A stretch of 64,000 nt of DNA from the NCBI RefSeq assembly GCF_003932715.1, contig NZ_CP020700.1:2626501-2690500 (forward strand). Direction: 5' to 3'. Positions 18,362 through 26,414 of the stretch are shown here, piece by piece (within the stretch, counting starts at the first letter, position 1; every line of letters starts with the position of its first letter). The notes under the pieces are model-generated. The model saw nothing but the letters and a program-made list of their open reading frames with translations. It did no database searches and was not told the DNA's origin. A program made the translations under genes and the position numbers. Source of the DNA: Streptomyces tsukubensis. Its GTDB lineage: Bacteria > Actinomycetota > Actinomycetes > Streptomycetales > Streptomycetaceae.

Positions 18362-18457
18362 GACTCCGTCCGGCGAACCCCCGCATCACCGCCGCCAGAC
18401 CACCCGATGCTCCGCAAGATGCGACAACACCGCATGGTTCGCCTCCCACCCGTCCGG
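18362..18457. repeat. Copy 2 of the 96-bp direct repeat, within the helicase gene end
   Basis: This copy contains the real stop codon and last ~24 codons of the helicase gene (18386-18457) and 24 bp beyond. The near-identity with 18231-18326 indicates a recent local duplication. Confidence 0.9.
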
Positions 18458-19726
18458 GAACTTGACGGTGACTCCGAGGCGGACCGGTTCGGTCGAGGGG
18501 TGGGCGTCCAGGAGGGCGGGGACGCCCGCGCGGCAGACCACGATGCAGGCGTGGCGGTGGCGGGAGGCCAGCACGCACAGCCGGCCCGTCTCCAGATGGA
18601 ACGCCGTCGCGTCCGGGCGGCCCGACAGCGGATGCAGAACGACCGTCACATCGAACTCACGGCCCTGGAGGCGGTTCGCCGTGTCCACCGTGACGTCATG
18701 GACCCCCAGCTCAGCGAGCGCGGCGCGGACCGCCGCCGCCTGGTCGCGGTGGGCCGTGCCGACGGCGACCCGGTCGGCGGTGACCGGAGTCGGCTCCGCC
18801 CCCGCCGTGGCCGTCGCCGCCCCGCCGCGGTCCAGCACCCGGCGAACGGTCGAGGCCACCGCCCGGACCGCCTCCGGGTCCGTCCGCGGGGTGTGCCGCG
18901 CGGGCAGCTCCAGCAGCCCCCAGCCGGACTCCGCGGCCTCGTCGACGACCCGGTCGTACGCCGAGCCGTCCGACGGCACCCCGAAGCTCAGGCGCCGGTC
19001 CCCGGGGCCCGTACCGCTGCGGAACGGTGTGTACGGGTAGAACGCGGCGGACACCAGCGGCGCGGCCGACGCGGGCAGCCGCCACGACACCGGCAGCCGG
19101 TGCTGAGGCAGCCCCGGATTGTGCGAGAGCAGGGTGGAGACCGCGCTCGCCGACGGGTCGTACGACAGTCCGGCCCACTGGTCGGCGCCGACGATGGAGA
19201 ACGGGTCGAGCTGGCCCGGGTCGCCCACGAACAGGGCCCGCTCGAAGAGTCCGGCGACGGCGAGCAGGGCGTCGGAGCGCATCTGGTACGCCTCGTCCAC
19301 GATCGCGTGCGGCCAGGGGTCGACACCCTGTACATGCCCCCACTTCGCGGCCGTGGAGATCACCACGTCCAGACCGGCGAGGTCCGCCGCCTTCGCGGAC
19401 TTCCGGACGGACGGCAGTTCGTCGAGCGCCTTGTCGTACGGGTCGGGGTCGTTGCTGTGGAGCCGGCCCACCGGCAGCTCGGGGTCCTTCTCCGCGATGC
19501 GCAGCACCAGATCGTCGACCTGGGCGTTGGTCTGGGCGATGACCATCAGGGGGCGGCCCGCGGCGGCCAGTTCCCGGGCGGCGCGGACCACGAGCGTGGA
19601 CTTGCCCGCGCCGGGCGGGGAGTCCACGACGACGCCCCGGTCCGTGCCGTGCAGGGTGTCCGCGAGGATCGCGTCGGTGGCGCGGGCGGCATCGGCGCCG
19701 GGATCGCGCACAGGGGCGGTGGTCAC
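18386..19726 (-). CDS. Superfamily 1 helicase/ATPase, third gene of a nuclease-helicase operon
   Basis: 446 residues from GTG 19726, which overlaps the preceding stop (GTGA). SF1 motifs are ordered correctly: motif I SPPGAGKST (36-44), Ia IAQTNAQVDDLV, II AIVDEAYQM (DEAY 144-147), III FVGDPGQLDPF (168-177), a VSWRLP motif, V NRLQGREFDVTVVL and VI VLASRHRHACIVV. This is the DEAx-box, Dna2/Upf1/RecD-like type of DNA helicase. It is short, lacking the extra domains of UvrD or AddA. It is encoded with an Fe-S RecB-type nuclease and an unknown protein. Its 3' end lies in a duplicated repeat. Confidence 0.88.
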   Translation of the reverse strand: MTTAPVRDPGADAARATDAILADTLHGTDRGVVVDSPPGAGKSTLVVRAARELAAAGRPLMVIAQTNAQVDDLVLRIAEKDPELPVGRLHSNDPDPYDKALDELPSVRKSAKAADLAGLDVVISTAAKWGHVQGVDPWPHAIVDEAYQMRSDALLAVAGLFERALFVGDPGQLDPFSIVGADQWAGLSYDPSASAVSTLLSHNPGLPQHRLPVSWRLPASAAPLVSAAFYPYTPFRSGTGPGDRRLSFGVPSDGSAYDRVVDEAAESGWGLLELPARHTPRTDPEAVRAVASTVRRVLDRGGAATATAGAEPTPVTADRVAVGTAHRDQAAAVRAALAELGVHDVTVDTANRLQGREFDVTVVLHPLSGRPDATAFHLETGRLCVLASRHRHACIVVCRAGVPALLDAHPSTEPVRLGVTVKFPDGWEANHAVLSHLAEHRVVWRR

Positions 19727-21309
19727 AGCAGGTCCTCCGGGGTCACGGGGTCCGGGTCCTCCGCGGACGCGGACGGCGGCCCGCCGTGGGTCCACGGCGT
19801 CTCCTCGGGCTCGGGCAGCTTCGGCCCGCCCCGTTGGTCGTGTTCGAACAGGGTCCAGGCGATCCGGTCGCCCTTCGCCGGAACGGAGCCCTCCGCCGGA
19901 TCCCTGGACCGGCCCATCCGGTCCAGCAGTCTCAGCACCAGCGTCCCGTCGGCCTCCTGCTGCACCAGCTCGGCGGACTGGGGGCGGCCGTCCAGAGAGC
20001 GGTAGACCTTGACCCGCTCACCGAGATGGGGGCGGTCGTCCGTACGGAAGGTGATCAGCGGCCGGGGCGACGGGCGCTTCGACTCCGACCAGGCCATGAC
20101 GGTCTCGGTGACCTCGCCGGTGAACGCCTCCCCCGCGAGCCGCCGCCCCGCCAGCACCAGCGGGTCGTCCAGCGCCTCCTGGGCGTCCAGTTCGGCCTGG
20201 GCGGTCTCCCGGGTGGCGAGCTTGCGGGCGGCCGTCACCGCGTCGTCCCGGCGCGGCTGGGGCGGCTCCCCGGCCCGCACCCGGTCCCGGTGGGCCGTGA
20301 AGGACCAGCGGTCCCGGGTCCAGCGGTCGGGCACCCGGGCCCCCTCGGGCAGCTCCCGCAGCAGGTCCAGGGCCCGCCACACCGCATGCCAGGTGGGTTC
20401 CAGCTGGGACAGCAGCAGTCTGCGGATCTCCCGCTCGGCTACGGATAGTTCACCCAGCCAGCCCTCCGCGTGGGCGCCGTCCTCGGCGGCGGCCAGCCGC
20501 AGCCGCAGCCGGTCGTAGCTCTCGACGGCGGGCGCCAGCAGACGGTTGTCGAACGCCGGGTCGGTGGCGGGCCCGGCGGGCGGGCACAGCAGCTGGCCGC
20601 GGTCGTCCCGGCCCAGCTCGGCCCGGAGCGCCGCATCGGCGCCCGATACGCCGTCCGGCGGATCGACCCAGGCCAGCAGCGCCCCGAGGTGCTGGTCCTC
20701 CAGCGACGACTGGCCGGTGGCCCAGTGCCGGTTCAGCAGATCGGTCGTGGCGAGCAGCAGGGACGAGCCGGGGACCCTGGCCCGCTCCCCGTAATGCGTG
20801 AGCCAGCGGCCGAGGAGGGGGACCCGCGGCGGTGCGGGGTAGGGCGCGTCCGGATCCTGTTCGGAGGTACGGCGGAAACGCATCGAACGGCCGAGGAGCC
20901 GGACGAACTCGACCGCGCCCCGGCCGGGCACCACGATCTGGGGAGCGTCGGCGCAGAGTTCGGCCTCGACCTTGGTGCGTTTGCCGGTCTCCGGGTCGGC
21001 GGCGGCGCGTTCGACGAGCTCGATGTCGTCGGCGTACGACTCCAGATGGGGCAGTACGGCGTCGGCGAGCTCGGCGAGGAAGGCGAACCGCAGCTCGCGG
21101 TCGCGGGGCTGGGCGACGGTCAGCAGCCGGGGCGCGTCCCGGTCGGTGCCGACGAGCGCGCCGAGCGGTGCGCCCGCCTCACCGGCGGTGGTCAGCGGCA
21201 CGAACACCAGCGGCCGGTCGGAGACCCACCGGTGCCGGACGGTCGCCAGCGGCCGGGCCCGGCCAGCTTCCAGCGCCTCCAGCCGGGCGAGGGTGGCGAT
21301 CAGGCTCAT
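19723..21309 (-). CDS. Unknown protein, middle gene of the nuclease-helicase operon
   Basis: 528 residues. It starts on ATG overlapping the nuclease stop (ATGA, 21306-21309) and ends overlapping the helicase GTG, so the three products are made together. There is no signal peptide or membrane segment. The N-terminal ~120 residues are alpha/beta (VRHRWVSDRPLVFVPL), the middle (~250-400) is helical and rich in Arg/Glu, and the last ~110 look beta-rich (RPLITFRTDDRP, GERVKVYRSL, DRIAWTLFEHDQ), like an OB or barrel domain. I do not recognise the family. By context it may bridge the nuclease and helicase, as the barrel/stalk does in Dna2 (inference). Confidence 0.8.
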   Translation of the reverse strand: MSLIATLARLEALEAGRARPLATVRHRWVSDRPLVFVPLTTAGEAGAPLGALVGTDRDAPRLLTVAQPRDRELRFAFLAELADAVLPHLESYADDIELVERAAADPETGKRTKVEAELCADAPQIVVPGRGAVEFVRLLGRSMRFRRTSEQDPDAPYPAPPRVPLLGRWLTHYGERARVPGSSLLLATTDLLNRHWATGQSSLEDQHLGALLAWVDPPDGVSGADAALRAELGRDDRGQLLCPPAGPATDPAFDNRLLAPAVESYDRLRLRLAAAEDGAHAEGWLGELSVAEREIRRLLLSQLEPTWHAVWRALDLLRELPEGARVPDRWTRDRWSFTAHRDRVRAGEPPQPRRDDAVTAARKLATRETAQAELDAQEALDDPLVLAGRRLAGEAFTGEVTETVMAWSESKRPSPRPLITFRTDDRPHLGERVKVYRSLDGRPQSAELVQQEADGTLVLRLLDRMGRSRDPAEGSVPAKGDRIAWTLFEHDQRGGPKLPEPEETPWTHGGPPSASAEDPDPVTPEDLL

Positions 21310-22547
21310 CGGGCACCTCCCGCCGCCGCCAGGGCCTCGGCGCGCAGGGATGCGGCGCGGCGGAGGGCGGCGACCGCCGGATCGGCCGGATCGCCCGCCG
21401 TGCCCCGGGCCGCGGCGAGGACACCGGCGACCGTCGTCAGCCCGCCCAGCTCACCGCGGACCGAGCGGCCGAGGGCCTCCACCGCACCGGCCTCCCGGGC
21501 CCGGTCACGGCAGTGGAAGGCCAGCTCGCAGGCGGCCAGGCACTCGGGCGCGTAGGCCGCGGGCACGCAGGCCACCGCGGCGGACAGCTCGTCGGACGGC
21601 CGGTCGAGGGCGAAGGTCGTGCCCTCGGGGAGGGCCGCCGCGAGGTCCTCGACCCGGGTGAGCCGGGCCAGCTGGCGGCGGGTCACCGAGAGCTGCTTGC
21701 GGATGTCCACCACCGATCCGGTCGGCAGATTGGAGAAGTCCTTGGGGCAGACCAGCAGCACGCTGGCCGCGACCCGGGCGCTCGGCACCAGCCCGGCCGT
21801 GTGTTCCAGCGCCAGCGCGTACACCGCGGCCTGACGGGCGGCGGCACCCACCTTCGCGGCGTCCGCGGAGGCGTCGATCATCGGGAACGACTTGATCTCG
21901 ACGACCGTCCACTCCCCGTCCGGGCGGACCACCACCGCATCGGGCTCCAGATAGGCCGGGGAGCCCGCGACCTCCAGCGCCAGCAGCGGATGCCGCAGCA
22001 GGCTCCAGGCCCCGGCGGCGGTCGCCTCGCGCAGCGCCAGCGCCGTACGCGCGGCCCGGCCCTCGGGGCCCGCGGCGGTCAGATCCGGCAGCCGGAACCC
22101 GCCCTCCGCCTCGGCCCCCAGCAGCCTCATCAGCTCCGCGCCGCCGTCCGAGACGACCCTGGCCTCGAAGGCGTTCCCCCGCATGAAGGCGAACTGCGAC
22201 TGGCCGAAGACAGCGGACGAGCCCAGCGCGGCGGCCAGCGCCCCCTTGTCGACCCCGGCGCCGTCCAGCAGGGCGCGGCGCTCGCAGCCGGGATTGGCGG
22301 CCAGGGCGGCCAGCGCCCGGGCGTCCAGCGGCTTCGGCCGGGCCCCGGCGCCCCTCAGCTCAGCGAGCCGCTGCCGGAGCGGTGTCGTCGGCGCCTCCGG
22401 CGCGGCTGTGCTCCGCGACGGCTCCCGGGGCGGCGTCCTGCGGGGCGCCGGAGGGGCGTCCCGCGGAGTCCGCGGGGCCGCCGGTGGTGCCTGCGGTACT
22501 TGTGGTGCCTGCCGCGGAGTTGGTCCGCTGCCCTGGGATGCGCTCAC
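21306..22547 (-). CDS. RecB/Cas4-type PD-(D/E)XK nuclease with Fe-S cysteines
   Basis: Up to 413 residues from GTG 22547. All RecB-family nuclease motifs are visible: GNAFE (124-128), EPDAVV with PD (202-203), VVEIK (E217, K219) and QAAVY (Q239, Y243). Cys88 near the start and Cys336, Cys340, Cys346 after the core (plus Cys327) match the one-plus-three cysteine layout of Cas4, AddB and Dna2 nucleases, which hold a 4Fe-4S cluster. The first ~55 residues are Pro/Ala-rich, overlap the PAP2 gene by 188 nt and have poor codon bias, so the true start may lie downstream. It leads the three-gene operon with the unknown protein and SF1 helicase. Confidence 0.85.
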   Translation of the reverse strand: MSASQGSGPTPRQAPQVPQAPPAAPRTPRDAPPAPRRTPPREPSRSTAAPEAPTTPLRQRLAELRGAGARPKPLDARALAALAANPGCERRALLDGAGVDKGALAAALGSSAVFGQSQFAFMRGNAFEARVVSDGGAELMRLLGAEAEGGFRLPDLTAAGPEGRAARTALALREATAAGAWSLLRHPLLALEVAGSPAYLEPDAVVVRPDGEWTVVEIKSFPMIDASADAAKVGAAARQAAVYALALEHTAGLVPSARVAASVLLVCPKDFSNLPTGSVVDIRKQLSVTRRQLARLTRVEDLAAALPEGTTFALDRPSDELSAAVACVPAAYAPECLAACELAFHCRDRAREAGAVEALGRSVRGELGGLTTVAGVLAAARGTAGDPADPAVAALRRAASLRAEALAAAGGAR

Positions 22548-23376
22548 CCGTGGAAGTGTGGCATCCGCCACCGACAACCGGGGACCCAACGGCCGGAAGG
22601 GCCGCCGACCCGCCCCGCGTGAACCGGGTCCGCACCCGGTCCGCGAGCCGCATCGCGGGCTTCGCCAGCAGCAGACCCGCGCCCATCACGGCCGCCCCGG
22701 CGACCGCGTCCAGGAAGTAGTGGTTCGCCGTCCCCATCACCACGATCACGGTGACCAGCGGATAGGCGACGCCGAGCGTCCGCATCAGCGGCGTACGGCC
22801 GAAACGCCACAGCATCACACCGCACCACAGGGCCCAGCCGACGTGCAGGCTCGGCATCGCCGCGTACTGATTGGTGAAGCCGCCCATACCGCGCGGGGCG
22901 CTCGCCTCCGCACCCCACCAGCCGTACGAGCTGTACTGGGCCATGGTGTCGACGAAGCCGTGCCCCGCCTCCAGCAGCCGGGGCGGGCAGGTCGGCATCA
23001 GCGTGAAGCCGACGAGACCGAGGAGGGTGGACACCATCAGCCAGGTCCTGGCCGCGCGGTACTGCAGCGGCCTGCGGCGGAACAGCCAGACCAGCACCAC
23101 CGGCGTCACCAGATAGTGCAGCGAGGCATAGACGAAGTCCGCGGGGACGCCGATCGCGGCGTGCTCGGTGAAGAGGCGGTTCAGCGGCGTCTCGAAGTCC
23201 AGGGAGACGGCACGCTCCGCCCTGAGTATCGCCAGGCCGTTGTCGACAGCGGTCGACACATCACCGCGGGCCAGCAGCCGGCCCGCCGAATACGCGACGT
23301 ACACCAGCGCCAGCAGCGCCAGCTCGGTCCACCAGCGAGGCCGGTGGTGAGCCGTGGTGGCCGTGGTGTGCGTCAT
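22360..23376 (-). CDS. PAP2-family membrane phosphatase
   Basis: 338 residues from ATG 23376 (GGGGGAACG upstream). It has about six hydrophobic segments. The PAP2/IPC-synthase motifs are present: MPSLHVGWALW (SxxxH, near 170) and GTANHYFLDAVAG (near 218); TCPPRLL resembles the first motif of the inositol-phosphoryl-ceramide-synthase subgroup. It probably hydrolyses or transfers lipid-linked phosphate at the membrane. The ~75-residue C-terminal tail is low-complexity Ala/Gly/Thr/Ser and overlaps the nuclease gene's 5' end; its third-position G/C is the better of the two frames there. Confidence 0.88.
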   Translation of the reverse strand: MTHTTATTAHHRPRWWTELALLALVYVAYSAGRLLARGDVSTAVDNGLAILRAERAVSLDFETPLNRLFTEHAAIGVPADFVYASLHYLVTPVVLVWLFRRRPLQYRAARTWLMVSTLLGLVGFTLMPTCPPRLLEAGHGFVDTMAQYSSYGWWGAEASAPRGMGGFTNQYAAMPSLHVGWALWCGVMLWRFGRTPLMRTLGVAYPLVTVIVVMGTANHYFLDAVAGAAVMGAGLLLAKPAMRLADRVRTRFTRGGSAALPAVGSPVVGGGCHTSTGERIPGQRTNSAAGTTSTAGTTGGPADSAGRPSGAPQDAAPGAVAEHSRAGGADDTAPAAAR

Positions 23377-23594
23377 CCGTTCGTTCCCCCTTGTGCGTGC
23401 TCTGCCGGCCGGATCGGCCACCGGTCAACCGTACGGTTCACGGCGCGGTGGCGGATCGGCGGGTACCGGCTCAGGGAGGGACGCTCCGAGCGCCTCCGAG
23501 GTTGCCTCGGACGGCCCGGCGGCGCTCCCCGGATCAGTGGCCGGACCATGCATGATGGAAGACCACTCTTTGGATCATCAGGGGGCTTCGCACC

Positions 23595-24206
23595 ATGGCA
23601 CCGCGCATTCTGCTCGTCCGGCACGGCCAGACCGAATGGTCACTGCTCGGCAAGCACACCGGCCGCACCGACATCCCCCTCGTTGCGGAGGGGCGGCGCG
23701 GCGCGGCCCTGATCGGCGAGCGGCTGCGGCACGCCCCCTTCGACGGGCTCCCCGACACCGAGGTGTGGACCAGCCCGCTGGCCCGCGCCGCCCAGACCTG
23801 CGACCTCGCCGGCTTCGGCGACCGCGCCGAGCCGTTCGACGCGCTCATGGAGTGGGACTACGGCGACTACGAGGGCCGTACGACTCCGGAGATCCGGGCC
23901 GCCGCCGGGAACCCGGGGTGGGTCATCTGGCGCGACGGCGTCGAGGGCGGCGAGAAGCTCTCGGACGTGGCGCACCGGGCCGACGAGGTCGTCGCCCGGG
24001 TCCGCGAGGCCGACCGCGACGTCCTGCTCTTCGCCCACGGGCACATACTGCGGGTGCTGTGCGCGAGGTGGCTGGGCCTGGAGCCGGAGTTCGCGGCCCG
24101 GATCGCGCTGGCCCCGACGTCGCTGTCGGTCCTGGGCTGGGCGTACGGCGACCCGGCGCTGGACACGTGGAACGACACGGCGCACCTGGCCGGCGCAGGC
24201 GCCTGA
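23595..24206 (+). CDS. Histidine phosphatase family protein (phosphoglycerate-mutase-like)
   Basis: 203 residues. The catalytic [11 protein letters not shown] (RHG, residues 9-11) lies near the N terminus, a Glu in [10 protein letters not shown] (~85) is the likely proton donor, and the second His is in [12 protein letters not shown] (~148). This is the branch-1 cofactor-independent layout; members are usually small-molecule phosphatases rather than true mutases. It is divergent from the PAP2 gene. Confidence 0.92.
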   Translation: MAPRILLVRHGQTEWSLLGKHTGRTDIPLVAEGRRGAALIGERLRHAPFDGLPDTEVWTSPLARAAQTCDLAGFGDRAEPFDALMEWDYGDYEGRTTPEIRAAAGNPGWVIWRDGVEGGEKLSDVAHRADEVVARVREADRDVLLFAHGHILRVLCARWLGLEPEFAARIALAPTSLSVLGWAYGDPALDTWNDTAHLAGAGA

Positions 24207-24400
24207 GGCTTCCGGGGGGGGCGCGCGCCGTAGGTGGCTTGTGTTGCGTGTCCGGCCGCGGGCCGTGTGTGGCTGGTCGCGCAGTTCCTCGCGCCCCTTT
24301 TTGGGCTGCCCGTCCCTGCGGTGTGCGGGTCCTCCGGTGGTCGGGTTGCGTTACTCCGTGGGGTAGGCGCGGGGTCTTGTCGGGTGCGGCCGGGTCGTGG

Positions 24401-24510
24401 GCCTCCGGGCTCACCTCCTCGCAGACTGCGATGCACCGCCCCGAAACGCGTCCCTTCTTGTCGCAGCCTGCTGCGGGGGCGACCCTGCACCCCCCTCCGG
24501 AGATCACCCC
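24401..24510. repeat. Left arm of a ~110-bp imperfect inverted repeat
   Basis: It aligns over its whole length with the reverse complement of 24679-24788. Identical blocks include CGGGCTCACCTCCTCGC, CTGCGATGCAC, CTTGTCGCAG and a 27-base block from CTGCGGGGGCG to CCCCCCTCC. The spacer between arms is 168 bp. Confidence 0.85.
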
Positions 24511-24678
24511 GACTTGACCCCGGTGAGAACGAGTCCGCCCGGGCACCCACCAAGTGGTCCCCGCAGATCAGGGGGTGCCTGTGCCCCGAGAAGGGGAAAT
24601 CTCCCGGGGGCGGTGATCAGGAGATATTCCCCTCCCCGGTGACGCGCGACAACACGGGGACCTTGGGCGTCTGATCAT

Positions 24679-24788
24679 GCGGGGATCACGTGGGAGGGGG
24701 GTGCAGGGTCGCCCCCGCAGTGGCCTGCGACAAGCACAGCTCGCCGGAGCGCAGTGCATCGCAGGCCGCGAGGAGGTGAGCCCGAAGG
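24679..24788. repeat. Right arm of the ~110-bp imperfect inverted repeat
   Basis: Reverse-complement partner of 24401-24510. The spacer between the arms holds a further near-palindrome, GGGGAAATCTCC (from 24593) facing GGAGATATTCCCC, so the whole element can fold into nested hairpins. Confidence 0.85.
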
Positions 24789-24876
24789 CCACCGACCCAC
24801 CCGCACCGGCAGGACCGGCGACCTACACCACGGAGCAACGGTCACCCAGCTTTCAGCCCCGCCGGCGCTTGAGGCG

Positions 24877-24954
24877 CAGGAGCGCCCGCACCCCGCGGGC
24901 AACGCCCACCCCGGGGCCCGGGGCATCAGGAGCGCCCGCACCCCGCGGGAAACG
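24877..24954. repeat. 28-bp direct repeat, two copies 50 bp apart
   Basis: Copies at 24877-24904 and 24927-24954 share AGGAGCGCCCGCACCCCGCG and differ at one base. Confidence 0.85.
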
Positions 24955-25096
24955 GGCCCCCGGGGCCCCGGGGCGAGGAACCCCAGCGGGAGGCGCTCCC
25001 GCGGGAGGCGAAGACGCGACCTTGCGCAGGGAGGGAGAATGGACGCTGGACCGTGCCGACGCGCCCATCCCGCGCGCCCCGCCCGAAGGACGTGAC

Positions 25097-25438
25097 ATGA
25101 CCGAGGCCCCCCAGGGACACCGTAAGCCGCGCCCCGCCGCGCTGCTGTTCGAACCCGTGGAGGCCGTCGCCGATCCGGAGCACTTCTTCGATCTGGAGGC
25201 GATGGACGACCCCCGTGCCCTGCTCGCCCGGGCGACCGAGCTGACGCTGGCGTTCCGCGCGGCGACGGACCGGGCGGTGGAGTACCAGGCGCTGGCCGCC
25301 GCGCAGCTCGCGGACCCCCGGCGGTTCGACCGGATGACGCCCGGGGACATTGCCGAACGCGCGGGGTGGACCGAGGACTACGCGCGGAAGATGATCGAAT
25401 TCGGCCGGGGCCTGGCCCGCGAGGACGGTCACGCGTAA
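25097..25438 (+). CDS. Small hypothetical protein with helix-turn-helix-like C terminus
   Basis: 113 residues from ATG 25097, with AAGGA eight bases upstream. The product is acidic to neutral, all-helical by eye, with no membrane segment. The end (MTPGDIAERAGWTEDYARKM) reads like a helix-turn-helix of the kind that tests whether a site is bound, but there are no other domain marks. It stands alone between repeats and the next gene. Confidence 0.6.
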   Translation: MTEAPQGHRKPRPAALLFEPVEAVADPEHFFDLEAMDDPRALLARATELTLAFRAATDRAVEYQALAAAQLADPRRFDRMTPGDIAERAGWTEDYARKMIEFGRGLAREDGHA

Positions 25439-25588
25439 GGCGGGACCACCTGCAGCCGCAAGCACCCCCGAACGCGCCGCGTAGGCAACCGGCATATGCC
25501 GGGCCGCAAGATACCCCCTCCCGCCCCGCCCTGTCACCGTTTCTCCGACAGAGTGGAATCACGCGATCACTCCCGGTACACCTGGAGT

Positions 25589-26284
25589 ATGAGCGCCTCC
25601 ACGAGTGCACCGTTACGGGACGACCACGGCATGCCGCACCCTTCCGGAGAGGAGGACCGTACGGAGTTCTTCGCCCGGATCCGGCAGGAGAGCGCGCGGG
25701 GGGCGGACCGGATCACGGCCGCGGGGGCCGACTGGCTGGCCGCCGCGGGGGCGAGCCCGCGCCTGCTCTGGGAGCGGCGTCCCGGGGTGCCCGCCGTGCT
25801 GTCGTGCGGGCGGCTCTTCGACGTGGTGAGCGCGCCCGCGGTGTTCGGGCGGCTGCTGCTGGACCGGATCTGGGAGGAGGGCCCGGGATCGGGTCCGGTC
25901 GCGGCGCACCGGGGCCGGGTGCTGGTCTTCACGGCGCCGGGTACGTCGTCCCGGCTGCCGGCCCTGCTGAGCTGGGAGGAGTGGGGCGGTTATGTTCCGG
26001 CGCTGATGTTCCACGGCCGGGGGGACGCCGTCACGGTCCCTCCGCTGGCCGCACCGGGCGGGGGCGACCCGGGGTCGGTGCCGCGGTGGCTGGTCGCGCC
26101 GGGCAGCCGGCACCCCTGGCTGCCCGGCCCCGAGGTGCTGCTCTGGGCCTGCGTACGGGCGGTGAAGGCGGCGCGGACCGCTGCCGCGGCCGTCCGTACG
26201 GGCACCCCGGCGGGGCCGTACGGACCGATTTCTCCTCTCCCGGACCAGGGTGCTAATGTCTACGACGTCAGCAGGCGCCGCTAG
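25589..26284 (+). CDS. Hypothetical protein overlapping tRNA-Lys
   Basis: 231 residues from ATG 25589 (TGGAG just upstream). The core contains RITAAGADWLAAAGASP, VPAVLSCGRLFDVVSAP and RVLVFTAPGT, with Trp-rich later parts (LLSWEEWGGYVP, GSRHPWLPGP). The pattern faintly recalls primase/polymerase-like proteins of streptomycetes, but no catalytic residues can be pointed to. The stop codon TAG lies inside the 5' end of the tRNA-Lys gene (10-nt overlap), and the tRNA promoter must lie within the last codons. Confidence 0.65.
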   Translation: MSASTSAPLRDDHGMPHPSGEEDRTEFFARIRQESARGADRITAAGADWLAAAGASPRLLWERRPGVPAVLSCGRLFDVVSAPAVFGRLLLDRIWEEGPGSGPVAAHRGRVLVFTAPGTSSRLPALLSWEEWGGYVPALMFHGRGDAVTVPPLAAPGGGDPGSVPRWLVAPGSRHPWLPGPEVLLWACVRAVKAARTAAAAVRTGTPAGPYGPISPLPDQGANVYDVSRRR

Positions 26285-26348
26285 CTCAGTTGGTTAGAGC
26301 AGCTGACTCTTAATCAGCGGGTCCGGGGTTCGAGTCCCTGGCGGCGCA
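26275..26348 (+). tRNA. tRNA-Lys(CTT), copy 1
   Basis: Acceptor GCGCCGC/GCGGCGC, D-arm GCTCAGTTGGTTAGAGC, anticodon loop CTCTTAA (anticodon CTT), T-arm GGGGTTCGAGTCCCT and discriminator A. It is identical over 74 nt to copies at 38109 and 42932. CCA is not encoded. A -10-like TAATGT lies at 26254, inside the preceding reading frame. Confidence 0.97.
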
Positions 26349-26357
26349 CAGACGGAG

Positions 26358-26391
26358 AAAGCCCCCTCGCGAGAGCGAGGGGGCTTTTTCG
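26358..26391 (+). terminator. Terminator of tRNA-Lys copy 1
   Basis: AAAGCCCCCTCGC, loop GAGA, GCGAGGGGGCTTT followed by TT: a 13-bp perfect stem with a T-tract. Confidence 0.92.
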
Positions 26392-26414
26392 TGCTCCGGG
26401 CGGGCGTCCGGCGT

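Larger units (their letters stand above)
24207..25096. other. Repeat-rich 890-bp intergenic region
   Basis: No gene is supported. It contains, in order: a short element TCGCGCAGTTCCTCGCGCCCC (about 24276-24296) that I recall as very common in Streptomyces spacers; the large inverted repeat at 24401-24788; a second familiar spacer motif, CCCGCCGGCGCTTGAGGCGC (24858-24877); and a 28-bp direct repeat at 24877/24927. Short open frames in both arms arise from the repeat itself. Confidence 0.65.

Noticed and set aside
18386..22547. Identification of the operon as AddAB/AdnAB or RecBCD
   Set aside because: The helicase is too short, there is no second helicase domain in the nuclease protein, and the middle protein has no helicase motifs.
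24395..24795. Short open frames in both arms of the inverted repeat with similar translations
   Set aside because: The similarity comes from the inverted repeat itself; frames lack starts with ribosome-binding sites and differ by stops.
24877..24954. CRISPR-like repeat pair
   Set aside because: Only two 28-bp units with a 22-bp spacer, no cas genes and G/C-rich spacer-type sequence; an ordinary direct repeat.
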